Below are positions 34,023 to 47,150 of a stretch of 64,000 nt of DNA, piece after piece. The stretch is from Halicephalobus mephisto. Its lineage: Eukaryota > Nematoda > Chromadorea > Rhabditida > Panagrolaimidae. Position 1 is the stretch's first letter. Every line of letters begins with the position of its first letter. The position numbers and the translations under genes were made by a program. The notes beneath the pieces were generated by a model. It made no database searches. It was not told where the DNA came from and saw nothing but the letters and a program-made list of their open reading frames with translations. The stretch covers positions 62,001 through 126,000 of the forward strand of contig SWDT01000024.1 in NCBI GenBank assembly GCA_009193035.1, read 5' to 3'.

Positions 34023-36283
34023 TCATCTGATTACATTTTACGTAACTGAATTCTGAATGGACAATTGTCAGTTAAATCCTAAACCCTTTGAAAAAGGATT
34101 ATCTTTCTTTGAGTGAATCACGTTTTTCAGACGGATTACTGCTTTCTCTAAAAACATGTTATCCAAGTCTATTTTTTAATTTTCTTCCACGATGCTTACG
34201 AAGTAGTATTTGAAAAAGCACGCTTCGATCCTCTTGACCGGAAGACATTGAAAACTGTTCTTCTAGAAAAGGAAACAAGGTGGCCAATTGGTTTCCGGTT
34301 TCGAAAGTAGTCTCGAGAAATAGAAAGGGATTTTAGATTCTTTTAACACAAGGGAAGAATAATAAAGAATCGAACAATTTCCAAAATCAGGAAGGAACTA
34401 TATGCTAATAAGGAATTTTATCGATTTCGAAGACTAATAAACACCTATTTACACCGAAATTACACGTGTCTCCCAAGGAACAAAAAAGGCTTAAAGCGTG
34501 GACAAGTCTACTCCTGTGACCAGTCGCCAAGGAGCTGATTTCAGAAGTCATTCCTTGTCCAAAAAGAAGATTCTTTGTAAGACAAAAGTTTTTGTTTTCG
34601 AAACAGAGCCTCGAGGTTCTTATAAAAATTCCTGCAAAGTTCGTTTAGTCCGTTGCCAATGGAGCTGAGAATTTAGTTTTTATTTAAAATACACAAAAAC
34701 CTAACAAAAAAGAGGAGAGGTCTACAATTCAAAGTTTGGGAAGCATTGTTGAAAAGAAGCGCTTAAAAAGAATTCTGAATATCATACTTCCTGAACTTTA
34801 TGTACTTGGATGTATCATGGAGACATTATAAATTCGTCACATATTGGGAGGTATTGTTGAAATACTATCTGAAAAGAAGCAATTTTCGAATTTTTAGACA
34901 CTATCCGAAGATAGTGCTGTGATATAAACAACTGGATAGTATCTGGAAATTATAGAAATCGTTGATTGCAGACACTATCCAGACAATTTCCACTATAAGG
35001 AAACTAGAACAACAATGCACTGTTAATTCTGCATTCAGCTAAGAAATGACAATTTGTTTTCAAAATTCACATAAATTAATTTTTCTGACAGTCACTTCTT
35101 GTAGTCTGTAACACGAAAACTAGTTTTGACAGTTTATGTCTTTAACCTCATTGATTCTACAATAAAGTGGAACACTGCCCAAAGAACATCCTATTTTTGT
35201 TTTTATTCTTTCCATTCTTTGCCAAACGTTTTTACCTGGAGTCTACACAATTACATTTTAAATTCGTCGAATAAGTTTCAAGACAAGTCGAACATGAGAC
35301 TTAGAAAATGTCTATAAAGAAATTAGTTTTGCTTTGTTTTTTTTGGATTTGTAATTTACATTTTTACTAATAAAATGATATTGTCTAGTTATATTATTCA
35401 AAAAATTTCGGAACTTCTTTTAAAAACGAGCACTAAGAAGTTACAATTTTTAAATTCCCCGTTCTATCAATTCGACTTTTGCGTCTCCGAATAGAAAAAA
35501 CAAATTTCTAGCCTATATTCTGTTTTTCCCATACAAAAACCATTGCACAGTATTTGTAATGCCAGGTTTTTTAAATAAAGAAAAATCTGTTTCGATGAAA
35601 AACAATTGAATGATCCACTTCACTGTCCCTTGTTCGGAATAAGATTCAGCTTCGTCTACTAGGAAACCGTTCGTAAATTTCTTCATAATTTTTTCTAGAG
35701 TAATTCAGTCATGACGTGAATATTAGGTTCGGATGGGAACTGGTAAACGTGATTGATTCTCAGACTAATTTGTTATTATTTTTATTATAAATCAAATTAT
35801 TTGTGTCGCTATGTAGAATTTTTTAAACATGTGCATAAGCATATTGGTTGATTCCTCATATGAATGCCCGAGTGCAATTACATAAGTTTCTCGAAAGCAG
35901 TTAATTTATAAATCACTTTCATATAAGACAGACTGTTTCTAAACTCTCTGAATTCCCAAAAAATTGACTTAATTTCATCGATTTCTCCCCACGTGGAACA
36001 ATTTTCGAAACAATCTCGTTATCCGACTGTGAATTTTGTATTCTTTTGATTCCTAATGGATGACATGGTTTGGGGAATTTCTGGGTTGATCCGATTGATG
36101 GACTTATATAAATCCTTTTTCGAAATTGTATGTGAAACCAAAAATCAGAAAATTAGTATCTCCCCAACTTGGCCTAGATTATTACATAACTTATTTGTAT
36201 CATGAGAGAATCCGAATGCACATCAACCCACTCATCCATTTTATTTTTTACGGAGACTTGAAGGACAATCATCCCCCGAAGCG
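34023..36283. other. Intergenic between divergent ttll-11 and CRAL-TRIO/GOLD genes
   Basis: Contains hairpin repeat C locus 5 at 34860-34997 and AT-rich DNA. The 63-codon frame at 35126-35317 has no support. Both flanking promoters should lie here, but no TATA box stands out. Confidence 0.65.
34860..34997. repeat. Hairpin repeat C, locus 5 (two units)
   Basis: Unit one: AATACTATCTGAAAAGAAGC, ATTTTCGAATTTTTAG, ACACTATCC. Unit two: ACTGGATAGTATCTGG, loop, GCAGACACTATCCAGACAAT. Confidence 0.8.
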
Positions 36284-38111
36284 ATGGAAGATCGACTGAT
36301 CAATCTCCACGCCGAAGGGGAGGCCCGATTAGAAAAGGAAATTGTGGTTTGTTACGCCATCTGACCTTTTCACTAGTTCTTATTTTTCCTTTATGACGAA
36401 TCCTCTTCTCTGGAGAAGACGGATAGGATATATCTCGTGATTGAATTTTATTTTTTCTTCAAGGTCGGACAGTTGAATAAAAATTGATTTTTAAAAATTC
36501 CAGGGGATCATGACTGTGACCCCGAGTAACGAACTAGCTCCAGAGGATGTCGAGAAGATTTCCAAGCTTCGAGAACTTGTCAAGGATGATTTGACGGAAT
36601 TCTACGATACTGATTTCAACTTACTTCGATGGCTTCAGGGCCACACAGGAAGCATCGACGATGTGGCGAAGAAGCTGAGATCCCATCTGAAAATGAGGTA
36701 GGAAGTTATCTGATAGGATCGAGTTTGTATAACTCTGCTTTCCAGACGTTCTTGCTGGAAGTTGGACGAGATGGAATCCAAGCCTCGAAATCATCCTATC
36801 CATAGTCATTGGAAGTACGGAATTACCGGGGACTCAAAGGTCATGCAGAATGTCATAGTCAACATTGAACAGGTTTCAAACTCAACTTTGTCGCTTAATT
36901 TGTAATTCTAATTAGCTATTGTAGTGCGGACAGACGGACTATTGGGGGATGATCCAGACTTATCCCATCCAAGAAGTCATGAAAGCCAGGGTTCCGGATT
37001 TGGAAGATATGCTGAGACACGTGATGAAGCTGGAAAAAGAAACAGGTGAATTTCGAAATTTTCGATGCTAACGAACTTTGTAATTAATACCGAGGATATT
37101 AGATACCAGGTACATGTGGGAGATTTTATCCCCTGTTTTTAAATTCTATAAAGTTTAAAAAGTGCCGCAGGAATTATTTCTGTTTTTGAGTTTCAGTCTG
37201 AAAATAGCACAAGAACCCCTATATTAGTCAATTTGCTCAGCAAAAACTTTCTTGGATATACGCCTTGCAGTTACTAATTATGAACTCGTGCTGCAAAAAC
37301 ATCCAAATACCGCTTTTAATCTCCCTTCTTGCAGGGAAACAAGCCTCCATCCTTTATGTGATGGATCTTACCGGCCTACAGTACAACAAACGTCTCTACA
37401 CTCTCGTTACTGGAGCCCTCAAGGCTTTGTCTGAGTTCATGGCCGAACACTACGTCGAGTTGATCAAGTACTTCGTCCTCGTGAATGTCCCCTCCTTCGT
37501 CTATGCAATGTGGACGATTGCGAAGCCTCTCCTTCCAGAGAGAACCCGACAGAAGGTCCGGATCCTCCCCTCAGCTAGCTGGCACTCGGAGATCCTCGAA
37601 TACGCCTCAAAGGAATCACTGCCCACCAAATGGAATGAGAATCAGGACTACGGGTTCACCGGGCACATTGACCTGCCAGTTAGTTACCCAGAAGAAGAGT
37701 ACTATTGTAACCAAGCTCAAGAAATTACTGACTATGACAAACTGAGGATCGTTGCGGGTAAGAATCTCATCATCTGTAGAGAATTAAAAAAGGGAGAGAA
37801 ACTCCATTGGTGGATGAGTGCTGATGCTGACTTCGGAATGGGAGTCTTCTACTCCAAGAACAAGGAAGAGGATAACATTCACAAGTAAGTCCAGAGTTCT
37901 GTCTGATACAACAACCATAAACTATTTTACTTTTTGCAGCATGGAGACCTGCTACCCTTGCTTCGAATGGATGCCGGGTCCGTCAGTCGTCCCATTGAAC
38001 GACTTTATCATTGCTCAAGAAGACGGGATCTACCGCATCTGGCTCTCGAACGAAAGAGCCTGGTGGCACACTCTTACCGTCTTGAGCAACATCACCATTA
38101 CTTCCAACTAA
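36284..38111 (+). CDS. CRAL-TRIO (SEC14) + GOLD domain protein
   Basis: Six exons: 36284-36346, 36504-36697, 36746-36872, 36925-37045, 37335-37884 and 37940-38111; 408 aa. An N-terminal CRAL-TRIO-N helix bundle includes FYDTDFNLLRWLQGHTG. The lipid-binding SEC14 core shows ILYVMDLTGLQYNKRLYTL, YVELIKYFVLVNVPSFVYAM, and KPLLPERTRQKVRIL. The C-terminal GOLD domain ends in RIWLSNERAWWHTLTV. Nematode CTG-1/CTG-2 and vertebrate SEC14L1-4 share this architecture. These proteins carry phosphoinositides or other lipids between membranes; the ligand cannot be read from sequence. I chose ATG 36284 because its short exon joins in phase. The second-exon ATG at 36510 is an alternative that removes 23 residues outside any domain. 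Confidence 0.9.
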
Positions 38112-39186
38112 GAACCACCATTGAAGACCTATTGCCTATCGATTTATAATAATAATAACTTCATTCTCAGTAATGTTGATAATTACAGTAATAATAAATA
38201 CAAAAGCTTTCTGTAGCCTAGTACTTTTTTACTCAAGAAATTCGCAACAGAAACTGCATGAATAGTGACTAAATAGAAACGGCTTTTTGAATCTTCGGAC
38301 ACTATTTGTTGTTCATTGAACGAATTGTTAGGATAGTGTCCACAAAATTTGCAATATTGTTTATACTCAGTCACTATTCATGCTTTCTCGCACATAATTA
38401 CTGCTGGATAGTGTCTGGAAAATTTCAAAAATCGTCCTTCTCCAAACACTACTCAAGTAATATGTGGAACATGTAAACAATGTTGACTTTAAAAAATCCA
38501 TACAAAATGTTGGCCAATTCTTTGTCATTAAAATCACCGACCTCTTGTCTCGTCTTACGTGTTTCGTTTTTGTGACTTAGAGTGTTCGTCTGTTCCAGAC
38601 AAATGATGGGAAAGGTTGTTCGAAAAAAATTATCCAACCAAACAAACTCTGCTGATTCGAGTTTTGGACCAGGGAACTCAAGTCCTAGAGGGATAAGGGA
38701 AAAAGTGGTTGACTAGTCACACGCCGGCTTATTTTCCTCGGAAATTTCACCTGTCACCCGACTTTATTCGAGTAGGATCTTTATTTCATTAATATCCTTA
38801 TTTCATCAGTGTTCGGAATCCATAAAGTCCCCAGAGTGTTAAAAATAATTGGATAAAAGATGTAAGCCAAGTAGGAATAAACGTGTGGTCTTTGTTGCTT
38901 TCACTTTCCTTTTTAGTACATCTCACGAAATGAGCTCGTGTGTCCGTTTCCCATATATGAACTCACGAGTTCGGCATGCCAACCGAGGACAAAATTGAGT
39001 GTCCTTTTCCTAAGGCAACTCGCGGCCGACAGACTCACAGCCTCGTGCTCTTATTCATTTCCCATTGATTCGCTGTTTTTGTGTTTCAGAACGAGAAGTG
39101 AATTGCAGACGCGTTTGTTCATTTGTCCGGAAAGTTAATCCCTATTGATATATGACTTTTTAATTTTAGGTATTAACCTAGGGCTG
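38112..39186. other. Intergenic, with hairpin repeat C and SMSr leader
   Basis: Holds hairpin repeat C locus 6 (38296-38465). A GC-richer block at 38880-39100 has no clear frame. The TTTTTAATTTTAG acceptor ending at 39169, 17 bp before the SMSr ATG, may be a trans-splice or leader-exon splice site. Confidence 0.6.
38296..38465. repeat. Hairpin repeat C, locus 6 (several units)
   Basis: CGGACACTATTTG faces GGATAGTGTCCACAAAATT; a second unit reads TGGATAGTGTCTGGAAAATTT with CAAACACTACTC. Confidence 0.7.
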
Positions 39187-40862
39187 ATGACACCGGCAGC
39201 TTCGACGAAAGTAGTAAAGCAAACACCTGCTTTGGATTTGGAAGCAGTGAAATCCTGGTCATGTGCTGATGTTCATCAATGGATGTTGGTGAATGGCTTC
39301 ACTGATATTGCAGATGAGGTGGCCTTCGAACAGCAGGTGAGATTTCTGACTTCAACATTAGAACTTTCTGCGGTTATTGTGTTTGTCTTTCCCCACAATT
39401 CATATATGGATGTTGCAGATAGACGGTGCTGCTCTGCTTTTGGTAACCGAAGATGACTTGAGGTTGCCTCCACTCTCCTTACGAAGACTAGGCGATATTA
39501 AAAGACTAGGAAAGGCGATCCGGGAACTGAAACTCCAATCAGGGACGTCAGAGGTGTCTTGCATTTACGAAGCAGATGAAACTCTAGGATTCCTCGGATC
39601 TACCGATCAACAATCGTAATACAAATGCAAATGAATATTGATTAATTCCGTATTTCAGAACACTCATTGGCAGTATAACGCATCATACTTCAAATTCCAC
39701 TTCTGATGGCTACACAACCTTCAAACTTAGCACTCGGGAGGAGTTGATTAGACACGTTGAAAGTCCGGATACAAAAGGGAAGTCCATGCTCAAATTAGGT
39801 CTCGCTTTCTTGTATTGTTCAATATCCTTGTTGACGACGGCATTTGTCATGGTTGTAGTTCACGATAGAGTTCCTGGTGAGTTCTGCATTCTTTATTGCT
39901 TTACTGTCATAAATTACCATTGTTGTAGACATGAAGCTGTATCCTCCTCTACCCGATCTCGTCTTGGACAACTTGCCATTAATTCCTTGGGCATTCGAAT
40001 TGTGTGAAATGATCGCAGTTTCCATGGCGATGATTTGGTTCACGATCCTTGTTTTCCATAAGGGAAGGTTGGAACTGTGTTTATTGTTTGATTTACAGTG
40101 ATCGGTATTCCAGAGTCGTCATTATGCGTCGTATGTTCTCCATTGTGGGAACTGTGTTCCTTCTTCGCTGTGTTACGATGCTAATTACTTCCTTGAGTGT
40201 CCCTGGTGTTCACCTTGCTTGCACGTCGAAATCCTTTGGAAATATGTCGGACAAGATGCAACAGGCGTTCCATATATGGTCCAAACTCGGGATGTCCATT
40301 CAGGGAGTCAGGACTTGTGGGGATTACATGTTCAGTGGACACACGACAGTAATTACCCTATTGAATCACTTCATCACTGAATGTATGTTCCGTCGATCGA
40401 CAACTTGATTTGAATTTCGTTTTAGATACTCCGGAAAGTTGGCATATGCTTCACACCGCCACTTGGGTGATGAATTTCTTTGGAATATTCTTTATTCTGG
40501 CTGGACATGAACATTACAGTATCGATGTCTTTATCGCCTTCTATATCTCATCTAGGATGTTCCTCTACTACCATACCTATGCCTACAACCACAATAACTT
40601 GACATCGACGGATGCGAGAATGAGGCTCTGGTTCCCACTTGGATGGTTCTTTGAATCTGGAGGAGTGGGAAGAGTGGAGAACGTCTTTGATCTCCCATTC
40701 TCCTTGAAGTGGAAAACGATGTCAAAGTCAATCAATACCAACAGAAGTAAAGTCGTAATTTCTGAGCAAGACTCCCAATTAGAAGTTGACGCGGATTTAA
40801 CTAATGGAAGTGAGATGGCCATTAATTCAGATCTAAGAAATCACAATAAGAAAACTACCTGA
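39187..40862 (+). CDS. SMSr / SAMD8-type ceramide phosphoethanolamine synthase
   Basis: Six exons: 39187-39336, 39419-39615, 39659-39876, 39929-40067, 40099-40382 and 40426-40862; 474 aa. An N-terminal SAM domain (residues about 15-90, [18 protein letters not shown] to [13 protein letters not shown]) is followed by six membrane helices of the sphingomyelin-synthase fold. The catalytic triad is present: His316 in [10 protein letters not shown], and His359 and Asp363 in [16 protein letters not shown]. The wording [14 protein letters not shown] and LYYHTYA matches SMSr (SAMD8) rather than SMS1/2. SMSr is an ER enzyme that makes trace ceramide phosphoethanolamine and senses ceramide; its SAM domain mediates oligomerisation. 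The C-terminal 60 residues are cytosolic and unconserved. The next gene starts 201 bp downstream on the same strand. Confidence 0.92.
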
Positions 40863-41063
40863 AGTTATTTATTTGTGTAATAATTCACTGTGCTCATTTT
40901 CCATATCATGTGGTATACTATTTTATGGGTTCTTGAATTGTCTGTGCCTTTAGGAAAGAAAGTAGTAATTGAGATGGATATGGATATGAGGTTTAAAGAC
41001 CTTTATTACTTGTAGTGTAGTTGGAGATTTCTATGTTTATGTTCGTTTTAGGCTTGAGCCCAG

Positions 41064-42279
41064 ATGTCTAGGGAAAACCAAGCACGAAAAGCGGTTTCTT
41101 TGACGGATTTAAGGTAATTAGTGTTGTTTACTTTTAAAATTCATTAATTTTAGAAGTGGGGATCAAACAGTATCATTTGTAAGCGAACCTTGTCACAATG
41201 AAGAATGTATGCTTTATTGTATTGGTCACAGTTCTCAATCCCAAAGTACGACAATGATGAATACTATTGAAAATCCATTGGTTTCTTGGTCACATCATTC
41301 CGAAGATGATAGTGGATTTGAAACGTCATCAGCTATTTCTGATTTTTTCCCTAGGAGATCCGGTTTTAGTTTTCATAATAGACACAAAGCTGCTCTTACG
41401 GAACGAAGTGCTCAGAAGCTGATAAGAGGGAAAATCCAGAAGAGATCAAGTGTTGCTCCATACTTACCTCCAAGGAATATTATCAGACGGAAAAGTGTTC
41501 AAGAATTACGATTACCTCCTATTTTGTCCAATAGAGGTTTGTTGAAATATACAAGAGCATTCCAAAAAGGAAACTGCATCTATATTGGGAAAGCGGCAGT
41601 TATGGCAATGGATGGAGATTTTGGTTTGTTTAATTTGTAAATTTTAAAATCAAAAGTAGTTTTAGATGATTTAATATCAGTTCCGTCTTCCTCTAGTTCA
41701 TCATCTGATTCTCCTTCTTATATTTTGACTTCTCCTCCAAGATGCAGTATAAACCTAAATCCAGCCACTCGTCGACGACATTCCTTGTATGCAAAAGTTT
41801 ATTCAGCAGGCCACAAGATTTCTTCAGTGGCGGAAGAAGATAACCCAAGGTCAATTGTTGATGGTCTTGATCTGGACAGGTCTGCATCGTGCATAGAAGC
41901 CACCCATCAATCCTTGGTTCCAAGCGCTTCTCTGTCGATTGATTTCAGTGGTCCCCAGATAGAAACAACCTTGAACAGGTTCAACAGCTTACGTATTACG
42001 ATGAAAAATGGAGATATTGGGATTGAACGACCGTCGCAATTTTCTGCAGTCACTGGTAAATCTTACTGAAGTCTCAGTTGAGTAATTTCTGTTTTAGATG
42101 ACCTCTGTTCTCAGTTCTCGATGATGACTACTCCGAGTCAGATGTCCTTCTCGCCTTTCAACAACAACCAACCCCATTCAACTGGACACTCTCCCTTCTC
42201 CTCTCCGAATCCTTGGCCTTCCCCTGTTCCGTCAGTTAGTGCTCAAGACCTACTGACTCCAGTGGCCTCGGACCAGTAA
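41064..42279 (+). CDS. Ser-rich protein of unknown function, probably downstream operon gene
   Basis: Four exons: 41064-41113, 41154-41623, 41666-42055 and 42098-42279; phases join to 363 aa. I recognise no domain. The protein has no signal peptide or membrane helix. It begins MSRENQARKAVSLTDLRSGD, has an acidic-Ser patch SHHSEDDSGFETSS, a basic segment TERSAQKLIRGKIQKRS, then a short ordered-looking YIGKAAVMAMDGDFG. The rest is rich in Ser, Pro and Asn, ending in repeated SPF/SPNPWPSP motifs. This looks like a regulatory or scaffold protein with many possible phosphosites. The TTTTAG acceptor at 41047-41051, 12 bp before the ATG and about 190 bp after the SMSr stop, fits SL2-type operon processing. 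Confidence 0.75.
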
Positions 42280-42688
42280 CCTGTCAATGACCAGCTTTGG
42301 CGATTCCGGGCCCCATGAATCTAAGTCACATGTCTTGTTTCCTAAGAATCTCAATCTGTTTGTAAATTGCGAAGCAGCTTTCCTGCAGGCGAAATCACGC
42401 GGTAATATTTGGGAGGAGGCAGTCTCGAAAAACGCGTTGGCCGGGTAATCCTTTCCTAAAAGGTAAAATGATATTCATTTTGCTTGGTTATGCTTTAGCT
42501 TGTCTCATCGCTTCCCCTTGCCCCTCAAAAGTCTATGTAAAATTACTCTTGAATGTTATGGAAGGTTTACATCAAAATAAACGTGGATGAATTACTAAGT
42601 TGTGGATTTCCCGAAATCACCCACTCAATTATAGTTAATTTATTAAACAACAACCAGCACAACAAACCCTATTTCGAAGAAGTCTCTT
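42280..42688. other. 3' UTRs of convergent genes
   Basis: Between the stop of the Ser-rich gene and the stop of the poly(A)-binding protein gene on the other strand. No gene is seen. Confidence 0.7.
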
Positions 42689-44608
<1,920 letters not shown>

Positions 44609-44675
44609 CTAAAATGATGAAATACTGAACAAATCAAAAAATGAAACATTACCTTCACCGTTCAGAAGAGGTTTT

Positions 44676-44735
44676 TTCCTTTTTTGAACCTTTTTTTGGT
44701 ATTTTTATAGAAGTTATATAAAAAAACAGCACAGT
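44676..44735 (-). promoter_or_regulatory. A-rich leader upstream of PABP start
   Basis: On the coding (minus) strand the DNA 70-130 bp before the ATG contains runs of A7, A6 and A6 (ACCAAAAAAAGGTTCAAAAA, GGAAAAAACC). Poly(A)-binding protein mRNAs commonly carry oligo(A) leaders through which the protein represses its own translation. Whether this stretch is in the mature mRNA is not shown. Confidence 0.45.
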
Positions 44736-44862
44736 ATCGAGGGGAAACGTAAAGCACGCTCCGCCGCGACCAGTGAGGACAAGGAATGAATGAAGAAGCT
44801 TTGGAAATGTAGTAGGAATGGTCAGGTAATTCGCGGTGGGAGTCAGGTGCAAGTGTTGTCAT

Positions 44863-46006
44863 CCAAGGGCAAATTTAGCAAATACAAGAAAAACTGGCCT
44901 AGTTCAAGCCTGATTCTTTTGTGCGACTTCCCCGATGTGTTGGTCGAATGACTTGCTCACTGTTGTGATTTTAATAATTTAAATTTACAAGAATTTTATT
45001 ATTTTTGTTGTTTTTTAACAAGATTGAAGTAAATACATGGAAAAAGCCGTTATTTTTTCTATATAGAATGCATTGGTTTTTTTATTGTCTTATGAAAATT
45101 AACTTCATTTAGGTCAAGGTTTTAAAAACAACTTTATCACTTTTTAATCATTGAAATATGTCTTTAGAAATCTTTCTTCGATGTTTTGCTCAATTTCCCT
45201 TTCTTGCGAGAAAATCTAGTGCACAGGCGAAATTTCATATATCGCGTTTTGCGGGGAATTAATGATATCCCTTTTTTGTCAAACGTTCGTTCGTTTTTCG
45301 GAACGTTTATTTTCAATTTTTAATAGACAAATTTTATTCATTCTTTTTTACAATTAGGCGAACTTTTTACATTAATTGTGGCTTTTTAATCGGTGTTACG
45401 AAGGACTGATCGGAAAAACTTAAAAAATAACAATTAACAATTAACATTTAAAATTCATGGATTATCTGGCTTCAGAATGGCACGCAAACAAATTCGACTG
45501 CAGATTGTAAATATGGTCTTCGAGAGCTTTTATATATAAATCATTCAAAAGGACGAATGCTGTTGAATTTATTTTTCATTTAGTAAAAGTACTGTAATAA
45601 TTAAAAGTAATGTTTCGAAAAACCAGGTAACCTCCAGGTGATGGGAGTGCATGTCGAGAACAACACCATCAAAAGATCTTGTGACATGTTGGATCTCCAC
45701 AACATAAAAAATAAGTCGTTAACAACCGCCGGATTTTCATGCGTTTTGTCTTCAAAGCTCCTAAAATCGAGATCGTTGAGACAAAAAATCTACCAATATC
45801 CTGAATTCTTTTGCAGTAAACAAATTAAAGTCAACTGTTTCAAATTAACTTCAATCCAATCTGACAAATCAAAATTCCCGAAGGCTGGATCATCGAATTA
45901 GAATCCTGTCTTCTTTTTCTACTTAAAGTTATTTTTTCCGCAATTTCCTTTACGAGAGAACCAGTACAGCTGTTTTATAGGTTTGGGTGCGTCCCCTTTT
46001 TTGCCT
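44863..46006. other. Intergenic
   Basis: AT-rich. The 87-codon frame at 45638-45901 has no family resemblance. The collagen promoter lies at the right end. Confidence 0.6.
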
Positions 46007-46015
46007 TATAAAAGG
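46007..46015 (+). promoter_or_regulatory. TATA box of cuticle collagen
   Basis: TATAAAAGG, 37 bp before the collagen ATG at 46053. A CCACAG acceptor directly precedes GATG, so the leader is very short or trans-spliced. Confidence 0.6.
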
Positions 46016-46052
46016 ATCCAGGATTGGAAGCAAATATCCACTTATCCACAGG

Positions 46053-47150
46053 ATGTCGGTGAACAAGGCAACAGTTGGAGCTATCTCCTTTTCTGGCTTG
46101 ACGCTGATCGCGTGTCTGTACGCAATCGGCGCCATCTACAGCGATGTTCAGTCCATTTGGGCTGAGTTGGACGCCGAGATGGACAGTTTCAAAGTCCTTT
46201 CCGACGATCTGTGGACGGACATGGTCAAGATGGGAGCTGCTACTCCTTCCAACAGGTTCAGAAGACAGAGTTATGGCGGGTACGGAGCTTCCGGATCCAA
46301 CAGTGGCTATGGAAACGGACCAAGCTTCCCCAATACTCCCAACAATCCTAAATTCCCTAATGTTCCTACGAATCCAAATAATCCAGTTCCCCCCTCCAGC
46401 TGCCAGTGCAACAGTGAGAACACTTGTCCCGAAGGACCTCCTGGACCTCCCGGAGAAGTTGGACTTGCTGGATTGGATGGGCTTCCTGGATTGGACGGAC
46501 TTCCCGGAAAAGACGCCGAAGACATCCACAACGAGCCTCCTCAAGGTTGCTTCAACTGTCCTGCCGGTTTGTGCTCTTGCGTTCGAGAACGATCTTTATA
46601 ATTTCCTTTCCAGGACCCCCTGGCCCACCCGGACCTCCTGGAAAACCCGGAATCAGAGGAATGCGTGGACCCAAAGGATCTTCCGGATTCCCCGGTCAAG
46701 ACGGATTCCCCGGACTCCCCGGTTTGTCGACTTTACTCGGACTTTTTAATCCTTCTTTTTTCAGGATCTGAAGGCCCTGAAGGAACAGAAGGAGAAAGAG
46801 GAGCTCCCGGTACTCCTGGAGAAAAAGGATTGGATGCCGAACAACTCATCTCCCACAAAGGTTTCCGAGGACAACGCGGTGACCAAGGAGACGAAGGAGA
46901 CCAGGGACCGCCCGGCAAAGACGGAGAGAAAGGCCAGCCCGGACCCGAAGGACCTCCTGGTCCACCAGGCCCACAAGGCCCCATGGGTCAAGACGGAGAA
47001 GAAGGATGTTCCGGAGAGCCCGGAGAACCCGGAGACGACGCCGAATACTGCCCTTGTCCATCCAGAAGCGGCAGCCGTCACGGCGGTCATGGAGGCAGCA
47101 ACGATGTTACTGGCTCTGGGGCTGGAGAATATGGACGTCGTCGTTTATAA
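46053..47150 (+). CDS. Cuticle collagen
   Basis: Three exons: 46053-46566, 46614-46721 and 46765-47150; 335 aa. Residues 1-55 are the nematode cuticle-collagen N domain with a membrane helix ([20 protein letters not shown]) and [15 protein letters not shown] furin-type site NRFRRQ (about 68-73) precedes the secreted part. A Gly/Asn/Pro spacer follows, then Cys clusters [13 protein letters not shown] and CPC flanking interrupted Gly-X-Y blocks ([30 protein letters not shown]). The order matches the standard C. elegans col genes. It is secreted by the hypodermis and cross-linked into the cuticle through the flanking cysteines. The tail after the last Gly-X-Y block is 30 residues, Gly/Ser/Arg-rich. 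An AATAAA follows near 47185. Confidence 0.95.

Noticed and set aside
46307..46984. Minus-strand Gly/Pro-rich frames opposite the collagen gene
   Set aside because: Gly-X-Y codons read as Gly/Pro/Ser-rich protein on the other strand too; this is a known shadow effect.
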